A program made the position numbers and the translations under genes. Under the pieces are notes generated by a model, which made no database searches, was not told where the DNA came from, and saw nothing but the letters and a program-made list of their open reading frames with translations. A stretch of 64,000 bases of DNA from assembly GCF_018736105.1 (NCBI RefSeq), contig NZ_CP076135.1, forward strand, positions 2,292,001 to 2,356,000, given 5' to 3'. This DNA is from Bradyrhizobium sediminis (GTDB taxonomy: Bacteria > Pseudomonadota > Alphaproteobacteria > Rhizobiales > Xanthobacteraceae). Positions 1-10,646 of this stretch are shown one piece after another (the first letter of the stretch is position 1; every line of letters starts with the position of its first letter).

Positions 1-1219
1 CAGGCTGATCGCCGATCACGGCAGCAAGCCGCTCGACGAGATTTTCCGCCCCGCGATTGCAGCTGCCGAGCAGGGGTTCTGCATCACGCCGCGCGTCGCC
101 GCCGACTGGGAACATTTTCGCTCGCGCATCGAAAGCAATGCAGACGCGGCGGCCCAGTATCTTCCCGGCGGCCGGCTACCCGTCGTTGGCGATATCAGGT
201 CGCAACCGGCGCTCGGGCGCACGCTCCGCCAGATCGCGCGCGACGGAAGCAAGGCGTTCTACGGCGGCGCCGTTGCGGATGAAATCATCGGCATCCTGCG
301 CGGAATGGGCGGTGCCCATAGCGCCGAGGATTTTGCCGCGCACGAATCGGACTACGTGAATCCGATCTCCGCGACCTATTGCGATTGCGAGATCGCGGAG
401 TGCCCGCCGAACGGGCAGGGGCTGGCGGCGCTGATGATCATGCGGACGCTGGCGGGCTTCGATGTGAAGAGCATGTCCGAAGCGGACAGGATTCATCTGC
501 TCGCGGAGGCCACCAAGGCCGCCTATCGGGCCCGCGACGCGTTCTTCTGCGATCCCGCGGTCAATCCTGTCGACGCTGCCTGGTTCCTGTCGGACCGCTA
601 CATCGACGCGATCCGCGCCAGGATCGACATGAGGCGCGCTTCCGCCGCCGAGGCGTGGGACGATATCGAACACCGCGACACGGTCTATGTGACCGTGGTC
701 GACCGCGACCTCAACGCGATCTCGCTGATCAACTCGCTATTCTACCCGTTCGGCAGCGGCATCTATGCGCCGAAGTCCGGCGTGCTCCTGCACAACAGGG
801 GCTGGAGCTTCCGCGCCAGACCAGGACATCCGAACTCGCTCGGACCGCGCAAGCGGCCGATGCACACCATCATTCCCGGCATGATGATGCAGAACGGCCG
901 GGCCGTGATGCCATTCGGCGTCATGGGAGGGCACTATCAGGCTGCGGGACATGCGAACCTGATCTCCAACATCCTCGACCTCGGCCTCGACATCCAGTCG
1001 GCAGCCGAAGCGCCGCGCACTTTCGCCTTCGACGGCATCCTGTCACTGGAGACGACGGTATCCCCTGACATCAAGGACGATCTGGCTGCGCGCGGGCATG
1101 ACGTCCGCTGGTCCGGGGAGCCGATCGGCGGATGCCAGGCGATCCGCATCGATCATGAACGAGGCATCCTGCTCGGCGCCTCCGATCACCGCAAGGATGG
1201 GCTGGCGCTCGGCTTTTGA
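1..1219 (+). CDS. Gamma-glutamyltranspeptidase family protein (5' end outside window)
   Basis: The frame is open from the window edge (first whole codon at base 2), so the N-terminus is missing and about 405 C-terminal residues are visible. The family cleaves the gamma-glutamyl bond of glutathione and similar amides after self-cleavage at a threonine. Visible family signatures are the large-subunit stretch YVNPISATY...PPNGQG, the probable self-processing point DTVYVTVVD (family form TTHxSVVD) and the small-subunit FGSGI...SGVLLHNRG segment. The Thr-Thr-His form of the processing site is not kept exactly, as in many paralogues that may use other acyl substrates. The gene runs towards the leftward aminotransferase and ends two bases from it, so the two are convergent. 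Confidence 0.9.
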   Translation, partial: RLIADHGSKPLDEIFRPAIAAAEQGFCITPRVAADWEHFRSRIESNADAAAQYLPGGRLPVVGDIRSQPALGRTLRQIARDGSKAFYGGAVADEIIGILRGMGGAHSAEDFAAHESDYVNPISATYCDCEIAECPPNGQGLAALMIMRTLAGFDVKSMSEADRIHLLAEATKAAYRARDAFFCDPAVNPVDAAWFLSDRYIDAIRARIDMRRASAAEAWDDIEHRDTVYVTVVDRDLNAISLINSLFYPFGSGIYAPKSGVLLHNRGWSFRARPGHPNSLGPRKRPMHTIIPGMMMQNGRAVMPFGVMGGHYQAAGHANLISNILDLGLDIQSAAEAPRTFAFDGILSLETTVSPDIKDDLAARGHDVRWSGEPIGGCQAIRIDHERGILLGASDHRKDGLALGF

Positions 1220-1220
1220 A

Positions 1221-2573
1221 TCACTTCACCGCCGAAAGCCCGGCGTCGATTCCAGCGGCGATCCTTGCGACGTCGGCCGGTCCGAGAATCAGCGGCGGCG
1301 ACAGAATGATGTTGTTGCCGGAAACCCGGATCATCACGCCGGCGTCGTAGGTGCGGTCCGCGATCGCCGCCGTCGTCTTCTTGTCCGCGGCCTTCTTGCC
1401 GTCGCGATCGGAAACCAGTTCGATCGCGGCCATCAATCCCTGGCACCTGACATCGCCGACGATCTCATGCTTCGACTTGAGTTGCTCAAGCGCGCTTGCG
1501 AGTTCCTTGCCGCGCGCGGTGGCGTTCTCGTCGAGCTTGAGCCGCCTGGTCTCGGCTAACGCCGCAATGCCGGCGGCGCATCCGACGGGGTGGCCCGAAT
1601 AGGTATAGCCGTGACCGATCGATCCGAACGTCGATTGATCGCTCTCGAATGCCTCGGCAATCCTGTCGTTGATCAGCGTGGCGCCGAGCGGGAAATATCC
1701 TGACGTGATCGCCTTGGCGATGGTCATCATGTCCGGCTGCACGCCCCAGAGCCTCGCGCCAGACCAAGCGCCGGTGCGGCCGAATCCCGTGACCACCTCG
1801 TCGGAGATCATCAGGATGCCATGGCGGTCACAGATCTCGCGTGCGAGCTTCATGAAATTGACGGGAGGCACTATCACGCCGCCTGCACCGAGCACCGGCT
1901 CCATGATGAACGCCGCGATCGTATCCGCGCTCTGGAACGCGATCTCGTCCTCCATCGCCGCCGCGCACAGTTGCGCCAGCCGCGCGGGATCGCTCTCGTT
2001 GAACGGATTGCGGTAGGTCGAAGGTGCAGGGATATGAAAGACGCCGGGCAGCAGCGGCTCGTAGTTGCGGCGGAAGTTGGCGTTGCCGTTGACCGAGGCG
2101 CCTCCGAAGTGGGTGCCGTGATACCCCTTTTTGAGCGCCAGGAATTTGGTGCGGTCGCCTTGTCCCTTGATCTTCCAGTATTGCCGCGCCAGCCGGAGCG
2201 CGGATTCGACGGAGTCCGATCCGCCCGAGGTGAAGAACACCCGTGTCATGCCTTCCGGCTTGAACCATTCGGTGAGCTCGTGCGCGAGTTCGATGGATGG
2301 GCCGGTCGAAGTTCCGCGAAATCCGGAATAATAGGGCAGGGCGTCGAGCTGGTCGGCGATCGCCTTCTTGATGGGATCGCAACTGTAGCCGAGATTGACG
2401 TTCCATAGCCCCCCGACCGCGTCGAGAACCCTGTTGCCGTGGATGTCCGTGACGTGGACGCCTTCGCCCTTCATGATGATTTTCGGCGGTTGCGCGCGCA
2501 TTTCGGCCGGATGCGCCATCGGGTGCCAGATCGGCTTGGCATTGTTCTCGAGCAGGAAGTTGATGTCGCGCAT
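1221..2573 (-). CDS. Class III (omega-amino acid:pyruvate type) aminotransferase
   Basis: A 450-residue, full-length PLP enzyme of aminotransferase class III. It shows the N-terminal IWHPMAHP segment, the cofactor phosphate region TSGGSDSVESALRLAR, the DEVVTGFGRTG strand with the PLP-nitrogen aspartate, and the Schiff-base lysine in TIAKAITSGYFPLGA. Such enzymes move an amino group from an omega-amino acid, polyamine or similar amine to pyruvate or 2-oxoglutarate; the actual donor cannot be read from sequence. It is the last gene of a leftward group after the Tm-1-like and HAD genes (18-base gap), which suggests a catabolic operon. The start MRDINFLLEN matches the family N-terminus. Confidence 0.9.
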   Translation of the reverse strand: MRDINFLLENNAKPIWHPMAHPAEMRAQPPKIIMKGEGVHVTDIHGNRVLDAVGGLWNVNLGYSCDPIKKAIADQLDALPYYSGFRGTSTGPSIELAHELTEWFKPEGMTRVFFTSGGSDSVESALRLARQYWKIKGQGDRTKFLALKKGYHGTHFGGASVNGNANFRRNYEPLLPGVFHIPAPSTYRNPFNESDPARLAQLCAAAMEDEIAFQSADTIAAFIMEPVLGAGGVIVPPVNFMKLAREICDRHGILMISDEVVTGFGRTGAWSGARLWGVQPDMMTIAKAITSGYFPLGATLINDRIAEAFESDQSTFGSIGHGYTYSGHPVGCAAGIAALAETRRLKLDENATARGKELASALEQLKSKHEIVGDVRCQGLMAAIELVSDRDGKKAADKKTTAAIADRTYDAGVMIRVSGNNIILSPPLILGPADVARIAAGIDAGLSAVK

Positions 2574-2591
2574 GTGGTGCCGCCTTCCGGT

Positions 2592-3257
2592 TCAGACGAA
2601 TTCGAGATCAAGGTGACGCAGGGCCCTGATGTAGGATTCCCGGGGCTCCCGGACATCGAAATGGACGGTCTGGTAGCCGCAGGCTTGCGCGCCCGCGATA
2701 TTGCGCTCCTGATCGTCCACGAACACGCAGCGGCCAGCATCGATCGAAAGTTGCTCAAGCACCAGCCGGTAAGCGCGAGGGTCCGGTTTCAGGATTCCGG
2801 TATGGGTCGCGTCGACGATGGCCTGGAAGCGGTCGAGCAGGGGCAGTTTTGTGCGAAAGCCGGCGCCGTAGAACAGATCGAGTTCGTTCGACAGGATGGC
2901 GAGCTTGTATCCGGCGTCACCGGCAATCCGGATCGCGCGTTCAGCTTCCGGCCGGATCACGGACCCGGGGTCGGCGCCACGCGCGCGTCTCACGAAGGTT
3001 TCCATGTCGCGCCAGTCTTCGCCGACCAGCCGTCCGACCTCGCGGCTGCGGATCAGCCAGTAGTCACGCTCTGAAATTACCCCTTGCTGCATGGATACCC
3101 ACAGCGGATCGGTCTCCGGTGCGAACGGGCCGAGCCAGTTCAGGGTGAAGGGGTCCAGACCGAGCGCCATTTCCGTCAGATGGTGGGTTTCGAACAGCGT
3201 CTTCGAAATGACGCCGCCGAAATCCAGCACCAGCGCCCTGGCGGCCGGCGTCTTCAC
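2592..3257 (-). CDS. HAD superfamily hydrolase (subfamily IA-like)
   Basis: A 221-residue HAD-fold protein, probably a phosphatase or dehalogenase-like hydrolase of a small substrate. Motif I is DFGGV near residue 12; the second aspartate of the usual DxD is glycine, a variant common among HAD-IA proteins with DFGGV. Motif II is ILSNE. Motif III/IV is KPDPRAY followed by FVDDQERNIAGA, which carries the metal-binding aspartates. The start codon overlaps the end of the upstream Tm-1-like gene by four bases, so the two are translationally coupled. The substrate is unknown. Confidence 0.85.
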   Translation of the reverse strand: MKTPAARALVLDFGGVISKTLFETHHLTEMALGLDPFTLNWLGPFAPETDPLWVSMQQGVISERDYWLIRSREVGRLVGEDWRDMETFVRRARGADPGSVIRPEAERAIRIAGDAGYKLAILSNELDLFYGAGFRTKLPLLDRFQAIVDATHTGILKPDPRAYRLVLEQLSIDAGRCVFVDDQERNIAGAQACGYQTVHFDVREPRESYIRALRHLDLEFV

Positions 3258-4516
3258 GATGCTGCCGCCGGCTTGCCGGCGGGTACGATGCCGGCCTCGA
3301 CCCAGCGGTCGAAAATGCCCAATATGGTCTCGACGAATGCCGGGCTGTTGATATGTCCCCGGATTTCATGAAGCTCGACCGGCCTGACGATAGCCGCGCG
3401 CATTTCGGCGACGAAGGCAGAAAGACCTTCGGGATCATGCAGGGCTTCGCCTTCGCGATCCCATTGCTGGATGCCGCCGGCCGGCAGGACGAACGCCACG
3501 GGCGCCCGCGCCGTATCAAGTTTGTCGGCGATGGCCCGCGCGATTTTTCGCCGATCGTCCGGCCGTGACGTTGCCGAGGCGAGCAGCCGGTTGTGCGCGT
3601 GGAACGGACGGTCGACGAGGTCCTTCGGTACCGGTTGCCAGGCGGGAAAGTCGACCATGTCGACGGCGCCGGGGGCCACGATCTGCGGAATTCCCGCCTT
3701 TCCGGCGTTCTCCAGCCGGTCCGCGCCGGAACTCACGACCGAGCCCGCCAGGTGATTCGCGACTTCCTGCAGACTGAGATCCAGGATCGCGGCAAAGCCG
3801 CCCTGGGCGGCGATCGACTCCATGGCGCGGCCGCCCATTCCGGTGGTGTGGAACACGACGACCTCGTAGCCCCGCCTTTCCAATTCCGGCTTGAGCTCGA
3901 CCATGTAGCTGAGACAGCTCTTGCCGAGCGACGTCATGGCGACGACCGGCCGGTCGTTCCCGGGCTTGATGGCGCTCTTTGCCGCGCCCACCACCGCGCC
4001 GCAGGCCTGGGAAAGCACCGCCGTGCAGGTGCCGTTGAGGCCATAGAGGCCGCCCGCCCACAGGATCATCATCAGGTCCGCGGCGATACGCTCCGGCGGT
4101 ATCAGATGCGAGAAGGCGATCGTCGATACCACGAATTTGGGAACGCCGATCGGAAGCGCGCGTGCGACGTCGAGGGCAAGGTCGGTTCCCATGGTGCCGC
4201 CGATCGCGATCATGCCGTCGATCTCGCCGGCGTCGCAAAGCGCGCGCGTCAGGCGGGTGGCGCCGGCCGCCATCAGCGACATCGCCGAATTTTCGTCGCC
4301 GCTGGCCGCGATTATGTCGATCGTGGTTTGCGCCGCCCGCGCGACGGCGTGTTTGTCATGGTGGGGTTGGTAGGGCGGATCGCCCAGCACGCTGACATCC
4401 ATCAGGACCGGCTCGCCGCCGGCCGCCCGGATGCAGTTGCCCATGAAGATGAGTTCGTCGGCCTTGGTGTCGCCCGTTCCGATCAGCAGAATTCGGGGGT
4501 GTAGGGCTTTCGTCAT
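3254..4516 (-). CDS. Tm-1-like ATP-binding (UPF0261) protein
   Basis: A 420-residue protein of the UPF0261/Tm-1-like family, named after the N-terminal domain of the tomato Tm-1 resistance protein. The family-typical opening ILLIGTGDTKADELIFM lies at residues 9-25. A glycine-rich IAIGGTMGTDLALDVARALP segment and a conserved SPTIAFSHLIPPE-like region follow. The biochemical role of bacterial members is poorly known; they often lie with TIM-barrel partners and amino-acid catabolic genes. Here it leads a leftward operon with a HAD hydrolase and an aminotransferase, and no TIM-barrel partner is seen. A 7-4-7 inverted repeat lies about 60 bases upstream of the start. Confidence 0.85.
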   Translation of the reverse strand: MTKALHPRILLIGTGDTKADELIFMGNCIRAAGGEPVLMDVSVLGDPPYQPHHDKHAVARAAQTTIDIIAASGDENSAMSLMAAGATRLTRALCDAGEIDGMIAIGGTMGTDLALDVARALPIGVPKFVVSTIAFSHLIPPERIAADLMMILWAGGLYGLNGTCTAVLSQACGAVVGAAKSAIKPGNDRPVVAMTSLGKSCLSYMVELKPELERRGYEVVVFHTTGMGGRAMESIAAQGGFAAILDLSLQEVANHLAGSVVSSGADRLENAGKAGIPQIVAPGAVDMVDFPAWQPVPKDLVDRPFHAHNRLLASATSRPDDRRKIARAIADKLDTARAPVAFVLPAGGIQQWDREGEALHDPEGLSAFVAEMRAAIVRPVELHEIRGHINSPAFVETILGIFDRWVEAGIVPAGKPAAAS

Positions 4517-4889
4517 GAACTAGACCGCCGGTCATTCGCGCCTGGAAAGAGGCTACTGGCCTTACACTGCCGGGCCCATCAACCTATCGGTTGATTGCGG
4601 CCGGGCGAGCGCATCCACTGAGCTTGGACGAGGCCGCCCGCGCGCTCAGCCTCGAATTGACGGGTTTGGCCGCAGCCTGACGCGCTATGGTTAGCAGAAG
4701 GTTGAGAGCGCGCGCCGGCGCCGGCCCCGCGCACCAACACCACGCCGGTTCGGCCCGGCAATTTCTCGCGGCGGCTTAACCTTTACGCGTCTTTAATTGC
4801 GGCGACGTAGGGTTCCTGTAGCGCGGCTCAGGATGAGCTGCGCCACCGTCCAGGACGGCCGGTCGTTCGCGTGCGCGTTGGAGTTTCCC
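4517..4889. other. Divergent intergenic region before the Tm-1-like operon and motA
   Basis: About 370 bases between divergent genes. Apart from the inverted repeat at 4578-4595, no gene, RNA or repeat is convincing. Promoters for both directions must lie here, but no clear -35/-10 pair can be called by eye. Confidence 0.5.
4578..4595. promoter_or_regulatory. Inverted repeat, candidate operator
   Basis: ATCAACC-TATC-GGTTGAT is a perfect 7-4-7 dyad, 62-80 bases upstream of the Tm-1-like start. It resembles an operator for a dimeric repressor, but the regulator is not in the window. A tRNA or terminator role is unlikely because no T-run follows it. Confidence 0.4.
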
Positions 4890-5663
4890 ATGGATATCAT
4901 GACGAGCGTTGGGCTCGTATTCGGCATCATTGTCATTTCAGCGATGGTGCTCATGGGAGGCGATCTTCACATGTTCATTTCCGAACATGCGATGATCATC
5001 ATTTTCGGCGGATCGATCGCCGCCACCATGATCCGGTTTCCGCTCAGCGCCATCCTGCACGGCCTGCCGCTCGGCGCCAAATTCGCCTTCACCATGAGCC
5101 GCCTGTCGGCGCGCGACCTGGTCGACGAACTGGCCCGGATCGCGGAAATCGCGCGCAAGCAGGGCCCGGTCGGGCTTGAAAAGGTCGACACCAACGAGCC
5201 GTTCCTCGCCAAGGGAATTCGCTACGTTGCCGACGGCTACGATCTCGAATTCATCCGCGACAATCTCGAGCGCGACCGCGACAATTTCCTGATGCATCTC
5301 GACGAAGGCGGCAAGATCTACCGCGCCATCGGCGATTGCGCGCCGGCCTTCGGCATGATCGGAACCCTGATCGGCATGGTGCAGATGTTCGCCAACATGA
5401 CCGATCCTTCGAAGCTCGGTCCGTTCATGGCGACCGCCTTGCTGGCGACGCTGTACGGCGCGCTGGTCGCGAACCTGTTCTGCCTGCCGATCGCCGACAA
5501 GCTGCACGGCAAGCTGCTCGACGAGGAGACCAATCGCACGCTGATCATCGACGGCATCCTGATGATCCGCGATTCCAAGAGCCCGACGCTGGTGCGCGAG
5601 ATGTTGCTGGCCTACCTGCCGGAGAAACACCGCCATGAGGAAGGCGAGCCGGTCCCGGCGTAA
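4890..5663 (+). CDS. Flagellar stator protein MotA/PomA family
   Basis: A 257-residue inner-membrane stator subunit. With its MotB/PomB partner it forms the ion channel that turns the flagellar motor. It has two N-terminal membrane segments (IVISAMVLMGG and MIIIFGGSIAATMI), a cytoplasmic loop and the paired C-terminal helices with APAFGMIGTLIGMVQMF and LLATLYGALVANLFCLPIADKL. This layout is closer to PomA of sodium-driven motors than to E. coli MotA. The start MDIMTSVGLVFG at 4890 is preferred because it begins directly before the first membrane helix, although the frame is open further upstream. motB follows after 30 bases. No other flagellar gene is in the window. Confidence 0.87.
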   Translation: MDIMTSVGLVFGIIVISAMVLMGGDLHMFISEHAMIIIFGGSIAATMIRFPLSAILHGLPLGAKFAFTMSRLSARDLVDELARIAEIARKQGPVGLEKVDTNEPFLAKGIRYVADGYDLEFIRDNLERDRDNFLMHLDEGGKIYRAIGDCAPAFGMIGTLIGMVQMFANMTDPSKLGPFMATALLATLYGALVANLFCLPIADKLHGKLLDEETNRTLIIDGILMIRDSKSPTLVREMLLAYLPEKHRHEEGEPVPA

Positions 5664-5693
5664 ACGCCTGATTCCGGTTCCGGAAACCAAGCA

Positions 5694-6524
5694 ATGGCCA
5701 AGAAGAAACGAGGCGACGCGCATGGCGGAGGACACGGCTGGTTCGTGACCTTTGCCGACCTCATGGGCCTGATGATGAGCTTCTTCGTGATGCTCGTCGC
5801 CTTCTCCACCATGGACAACAACAAGCTGAAGATCGTCGCCGGCTCGATGCGCGATGCGTTCGGCGTGCAGAGCGAGGCCCGCTATTCCGGAATCATCGAA
5901 TCCGACGGCCTGCCGACGCGGCCGAAGCTCAAGAACGCGGCGCACATCCCCCCGGACGAGGCGTCCAACACCCCGACCCCGGACGAGCAGGAACGCAGCC
6001 GGATCGCCGGCGCCAGGCTGAAAACCGACCGCGAATTCGCGCTGGCCTCGGCGTCGCTGCGGCAGGCGTTGCAGGACATGCCCGAACTGACCGAAATCTC
6101 CAAACACATCATGTTCGAGGAGACCAATGCGGGTCTCAACCTGGAAATCGTCGACCAGGATGGCCGCTCGATGTTCGCCGATGGTTCCAAGGTGCCCTAC
6201 GACCGCACCCGCCGGCTGATCCAGAAACTGGCAGGCCCGCTGAAGGCGACGCCGCTTCGCATCTCCATCGTCGGCCATACCGCGGCGGGCTTCCTGCCGT
6301 CGCGCAGCGACTATGGGGCTTTCGACCTTTCGGCTGACCGTGCCAACGTGGTGCGCCAGATCCTGGAGCGGGAAGGCCTGCAGCCCGCCCATATCTTCGC
6401 CGTCTCGGGAAAGGCCGACAGCCAGCCGCTGTTTCCGGACGACCCGACGCTGTCGGCCAACCGCCGCGTCACCATCACGCTGATGCGCGAGGATCCGCCG
6501 CTGCCTCCGGGCTTGAAGCCGTAG
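5694..6524 (+). CDS. Flagellar stator protein MotB/PomB family (OmpA-like C-terminus)
   Basis: A 276-residue partner of the preceding MotA-like protein. The N-terminus has one membrane helix starting WFVTFADLMGLMMSFFVMLVAFS. Its aspartate is the ion-carrying residue, and the FADLM context matches PomB better than the YADFM of MotB. The C-terminal half is an OmpA-like peptidoglycan-binding domain (ISIVGHTAAG, LSADRANVVRQIL, DPTLSANRRVTITLM) that anchors the stator to the wall. The plug region lies just after the helix. The gene is probably co-transcribed with motA. Confidence 0.88.
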   Translation: MAKKKRGDAHGGGHGWFVTFADLMGLMMSFFVMLVAFSTMDNNKLKIVAGSMRDAFGVQSEARYSGIIESDGLPTRPKLKNAAHIPPDEASNTPTPDEQERSRIAGARLKTDREFALASASLRQALQDMPELTEISKHIMFEETNAGLNLEIVDQDGRSMFADGSKVPYDRTRRLIQKLAGPLKATPLRISIVGHTAAGFLPSRSDYGAFDLSADRANVVRQILEREGLQPAHIFAVSGKADSQPLFPDDPTLSANRRVTITLMREDPPLPPGLKP

Positions 6525-6685
6525 GCTTGCGGCCACTACGTCAATACCGCATACTTCCGTGCAGTTGTCGCCGTGTGCGGGCGCCGCAGGGCCGGCGGTG
6601 CTAGGGTGGATCGGTTGACAAGCTTTCCAGGAAAGCGTCGATAGCCGGCCCGGATCAATCAACCGACAGAGCGTCTTCAGGCATC

Positions 6686-8584
6686 ATGGCTCTCAGCGTT
6701 CCATCAACCGAAGCCCATGAGGCGTCGGCCACCACTGGCTTCTGGGCGCTGACGCTGGGAAGCATCGGCGTGGTGTTCGGCGACATCGGCACCTCGCCGC
6801 TGTATGCGTTTCGCGAAGCTGTCGGCGCTGCGGCGCATGGCCAGCCGGTCAGCCGCGTCATCGTGCTCGGCGTCCTCAGCCTTATCCTGTGGTCGCTGTT
6901 CATCGTCGTCACCGCAAAATACGTGTTGCTGCTGCTGCGTGCCGACAACAACGGCGAGGGTGGCACGCTTTCGCTGATGGCGCTCGGCCAGCGCGCGCTC
7001 GGTCGCCGCAGCTGGCCATTGCTCGCGCTTGGCGTCGTCGGCGCATCGATGTTCATCGGCGACTCCATGATCACGCCGGCGATTTCGGTGTTGTCCGCGG
7101 TCGAAGGTCTCAAGCTCGCAGCACCTGCGCTCGAAAATTACGTGGTGCCGCTGACCGTTTTCATTCTCGTCGTGCTGTTCTCGGTCCAGAGCAGCGGTAC
7201 CGCCCGCGTCGCTACCGCTTTCGGACCGGTCATGGTGGTCTGGTTCGCCACCCTGGCGGTGTTGGGACTGGTGCATATCAGCGACGACCCGTCGGTGCTG
7301 GCGGCGATCAATCCCTGGTATGCCGTCGAATTCATGCTCTCCCACGGAACCGTCGGGCTGGTGACGCTGGGCGCGGTGTTTCTCGCGGTGACCGGCGGCG
7401 AGGCGCTCTATGCGGATCTCGGTCATTTCGGACGCAAACCGATCCAGGCCGGATGGTTCTACTTCGTGTTGCCGGCGCTCTTGATCAACTATTTCGGCCA
7501 GGGCGCACTGGTGCTTGCCCATCCTGCCGCGATCGAAAACTCCTTCTACCGGATGGTTCCGGAAATGCTGCTGATACCGATGGTGGTGCTGGCGACCGCT
7601 GCCACCGTCATTGCGAGCCAGGCGGTGATCACCGGAGCCTATTCGCTGGTCCGCCAGGCGGTGCAGCTCGGTCTGCTGCCGCGCTTCGAGGTCCGCTACA
7701 CTTCGGAGACCCATGCCGGGCAGATCTATTTGCCGCGCGTGAACCGGTTGCTCCTGATCGGCGTGTTGCTGCTGGTGCTGCTGTTCCGCACCTCGAGCAA
7801 CCTGGCGTCCGCCTATGGCATCGCCGTCTCCACGACCATGGTCGTCGACGGGATCATGGGTTTCGTCGTGATCTGGAAATTGTGGAACTGGCGTGCGGCC
7901 ACGGCCGCGGCGCTGATCGTGCCGTTCGTCTTCGTCGACTCGACGTTCTTCGCCGCCAACCTCCTGAAACTGCTCGAAGGCGCCTGGGTGCCGCTATTGT
8001 TCGGTTTTGCCATGGCGGTGATGATCTGGACCTGGCGCCGCGGTGCGGCGATCCTGGTCCTGAAGACCCGGCGCATCGAGGTGCCGCTGGATGACCTGAT
8101 CAAGAGCCTGGAAAAGCGTCCGCCCCACATCGTCAAGGGCACCGCGGTGTTCCTCACCAGCGACCCCAGTTTCGTGCCGACGGCGCTGTTGCACAATCTC
8201 AAGCACAACAAGGTGCTGCATGAGCACAATGTGATCCTGACCATCGAGACCGCGCAGACGCCCCGGGTCGACGTCGCCGAGCGCGTCCGGATGGAAAAGA
8301 TCAGCGACAAGTTCTCCACCGTCCGGCTGCGCTTCGGTTTCATGGAGTCGCCGAACGTGCCGAAGGCGCTGGTGATCGCGCGCAAGCTCGGCTGGCAGTT
8401 CGATATCATGTCGACGTCGTTCTTCGTGTCGCGGCGTTCGCTGAAGCCGTCTCCGCAGTCGGGAATGCCGCAATGGCAGGATCACCTGTTCATCGCGCTG
8501 ACCCGGTCGGCGAACGACGCCACCGACTATTTCCAGATCCCGACCGGGCGCGTGGTCGAGGTCGGCACCCAGGTGATCATCTAG
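6686..8584 (+). CDS. kup: Potassium uptake transporter Kup (copy 1)
   Basis: A 632-residue K+ uptake permease of the KUP/HAK/KT family, an inner-membrane proton-coupled K+ importer. It opens with the family signature [18 protein letters not shown], followed by about twelve hydrophobic segments (for example [15 protein letters not shown] and [20 protein letters not shown]) and a soluble C-terminal domain. Length is typical. A close paralogue follows at 8718. The nearly identical domain order and many shared segments point to tandem duplication. Confidence 0.95.
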   Translation: MALSVPSTEAHEASATTGFWALTLGSIGVVFGDIGTSPLYAFREAVGAAAHGQPVSRVIVLGVLSLILWSLFIVVTAKYVLLLLRADNNGEGGTLSLMALGQRALGRRSWPLLALGVVGASMFIGDSMITPAISVLSAVEGLKLAAPALENYVVPLTVFILVVLFSVQSSGTARVATAFGPVMVVWFATLAVLGLVHISDDPSVLAAINPWYAVEFMLSHGTVGLVTLGAVFLAVTGGEALYADLGHFGRKPIQAGWFYFVLPALLINYFGQGALVLAHPAAIENSFYRMVPEMLLIPMVVLATAATVIASQAVITGAYSLVRQAVQLGLLPRFEVRYTSETHAGQIYLPRVNRLLLIGVLLLVLLFRTSSNLASAYGIAVSTTMVVDGIMGFVVIWKLWNWRAATAAALIVPFVFVDSTFFAANLLKLLEGAWVPLLFGFAMAVMIWTWRRGAAILVLKTRRIEVPLDDLIKSLEKRPPHIVKGTAVFLTSDPSFVPTALLHNLKHNKVLHEHNVILTIETAQTPRVDVAERVRMEKISDKFSTVRLRFGFMESPNVPKALVIARKLGWQFDIMSTSFFVSRRSLKPSPQSGMPQWQDHLFIALTRSANDATDYFQIPTGRVVEVGTQVII

Positions 8585-8599
8585 CGATCATCTAGCCGT

Positions 8600-8618
8600 C
8601 CATGCGTTTTTCGCATGG
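8600..8618 (+). terminator. Hairpin between the kup genes
   Basis: CCATGCG-TTTTT-CGCATGG forms a perfect 7-bp stem 15 bases after the first kup stop, extended by TAGCC/GGCTA pairing with a small bulge. No T-run follows, so it may be a weak terminator or an mRNA-stabilising hairpin rather than a classical intrinsic terminator. Confidence 0.45.
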
Positions 8619-8717
8619 CTAGACCCCAAAATCAGGGTAGGCTATGCTCCAAGCGCAGGGCTATAAGCCGCCACGCTTTGCTATTTGTGCAGTGAAGCAT
8701 TTGAGGCCTCCACTCCC

Positions 8718-10646
8718 ATGACCAGTGACGTTGCAGCTCCCGCCGCGGAAACGCCGGCGGCCAATGGGCATGGCGAAGCCCATTCCACCGCCGGCTTCGG
8801 CGCGCTGATGCTCGGCAGCATCGGGGTGGTCTACGGCGATATCGGCACCAGCCCGCTCTACGCCTTGCGCGAAGCGGTCGTCGCCGCCGGCGGCCCGGCT
8901 GCGACATCGGCCAATCCGGACGCGGTGCTCGGCATCCTCTCGCTGATCCTGTGGGCGCTGATCGTCGTGGTGACGCTGAAATATGTGCTGATCCTGCTGC
9001 GCGCCGACAACAACGGCGAGGGTGGAACGCTGGCGCTGATGGCGCTGGCGCAGCGCGCGGTCGGCGCCGGCGCCGGCGCCATCGTGCTGCTCGGGATCAT
9101 CAGCGGTGCGCTGTTTTACGGCGACGCGGTGCTCACGCCGGCGCTGTCGGTGCTTTCGGCGATCGAAGGCATCAAGCTGGTGACCGCGACCTTCGAACAC
9201 TATGTGGTGCCGCTGACCGTGATCATTCTGGTGGCGCTGTTTGCGGTTCAGTCGCGCGGCACCGCACGGGTCGCGGCCTTGTTCGGACCGATCATGTGCA
9301 TCTGGTTCGCCGTCATCGCGATCGCGGCCGTGCCGCAGATCATGCAGCACCCCGAAGTGCTGCTGGCGTTCAACCCGCTGCTTGCTGCCTCCTTCATGAT
9401 CCATCACGGTATCATCGGATTCGTCACGCTCGGCGCGGTGTTTCTCGCCGTCACCGGCGCCGAGGCGCTCTATGCCGATCTCGGCCATTTCGGCAAGAAG
9501 CCGATTCAGACCGCCTGGCTCGTCATCGTGCTGCCGTCGCTGGCGCTGAACTATCTGGGGCAGGGCGCGCTGCTGATCGCCGATCCGAAGGCGATCGAGA
9601 ACCCGTTCTTCCTGATGTTTCCGGACTGGGCGCTGATCCCGATGGTCGGTCTCGCCACCGCGGCGACCGTGATTGCGAGCCAGGCGGTGATTACCGGCGC
9701 CTATTCGCTGACGCGTCAGGCCATCCAGCTCGGCCTGCTGCCGCGATTTGAAATTCGCCATACCTCGGAAGCCCATTCCGGCCAGATCTATATCCCGCGC
9801 GTCAACATGCTGCTGCTCGTCAGCGTGATGCTGCTGGTATTGCTGTTCCGCTCGTCGAGCGCGCTGGCGTCCGCCTACGGCATCTCCGTGACCGGCACCA
9901 TGGTGGTCACGGCGATGATGGGCTTCGTGGTGATCTGGAAAGTCTGGAAATGGTCGCCGCTGGCGGCCGCGGCGCTGATCGCTCCGTTCCTGTTCCTCGA
10001 CCTGACCTTTCTGGCGGCGAACCTGTTGAAAGTATTCGAGGGCGGCTGGGTGCCGCTGGCGCTCGGCGCCGTGGTGATGATCCTGATGTACACTTGGCGG
10101 CGCGGCAGCCGGCTGCTGTTCGAGAAGTCGCGCAAGCTGGAGTTTCCGCTGAACGAACTGGTGGCGATGCTGGAGAAGAAGCCGCCGCAGCGGGTTCCCG
10201 GCACCGCGGTTTTCCTGACCAGCGATCCCCAGAGCGCGCCGACCGCGCTGATGCACAGTCTCAAGCACTACAAGGTGCTGCACGAGAAGAACGTCATCCT
10301 CACCATCGAGACCGCGCCGACGCCGCGGATCGACCCGGCCGAGCGGGTCAGGCTGGAGCAGATCAGCGAGACCTTCTCCAAGGTGACGCTGCGGTTCGGA
10401 TTCATGGAATCGCCCAACGTCCCGAAGGCGCTGGCGATCGCGCGCAAACTGGGCTGGCAGTTCGACATCATGTCGACTTCGTTCTTCCTGTCGCGGCGCG
10501 CGCTGAAGCCGGCCGCGCATTCCGGCATGCCGCGCTGGCAGGATCACCTCTTCATCGCGCTGAGCCGCACCGCCAACGACGCCACCGACTATTTCCAGAT
10601 TCCGAGCGGCCGGGTGGTCGAGGTTGGAACCCAGGTGACCGTCTAG
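8718..10646 (+). CDS. kup: Potassium uptake transporter Kup (copy 2)
   Basis: A 642-residue second Kup permease with the signature [19 protein letters not shown], the same membrane segments as copy 1 and a soluble C-terminal domain ending in [22 protein letters not shown] chose the ATG at 8718 because it aligns in length with copy 1; an in-frame TTG at 8685 is also possible. It follows copy 1 after about 130 bases that contain a hairpin, so the two may be expressed separately. Confidence 0.94.
   Translation: MTSDVAAPAAETPAANGHGEAHSTAGFGALMLGSIGVVYGDIGTSPLYALREAVVAAGGPAATSANPDAVLGILSLILWALIVVVTLKYVLILLRADNNGEGGTLALMALAQRAVGAGAGAIVLLGIISGALFYGDAVLTPALSVLSAIEGIKLVTATFEHYVVPLTVIILVALFAVQSRGTARVAALFGPIMCIWFAVIAIAAVPQIMQHPEVLLAFNPLLAASFMIHHGIIGFVTLGAVFLAVTGAEALYADLGHFGKKPIQTAWLVIVLPSLALNYLGQGALLIADPKAIENPFFLMFPDWALIPMVGLATAATVIASQAVITGAYSLTRQAIQLGLLPRFEIRHTSEAHSGQIYIPRVNMLLLVSVMLLVLLFRSSSALASAYGISVTGTMVVTAMMGFVVIWKVWKWSPLAAAALIAPFLFLDLTFLAANLLKVFEGGWVPLALGAVVMILMYTWRRGSRLLFEKSRKLEFPLNELVAMLEKKPPQRVPGTAVFLTSDPQSAPTALMHSLKHYKVLHEKNVILTIETAPTPRIDPAERVRLEQISETFSKVTLRFGFMESPNVPKALAIARKLGWQFDIMSTSFFLSRRALKPAAHSGMPRWQDHLFIALSRTANDATDYFQIPSGRVVEVGTQVTV

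Noticed and set aside
4938-6662. 574-codon minus-strand frame opposite motA/motB
   Set aside because: Composition and His/Arg/Asp-rich translation are typical of G+C-rich antisense shadows.
6525-6685. Riboswitch before kup
   Set aside because: No conserved motif of a known K+/c-di-AMP riboswitch could be recognised.
8661-10547. 628-codon minus-strand frame opposite kup copy 2
   Set aside because: Antisense shadow with His/Gln/Arg-rich low-complexity translation.
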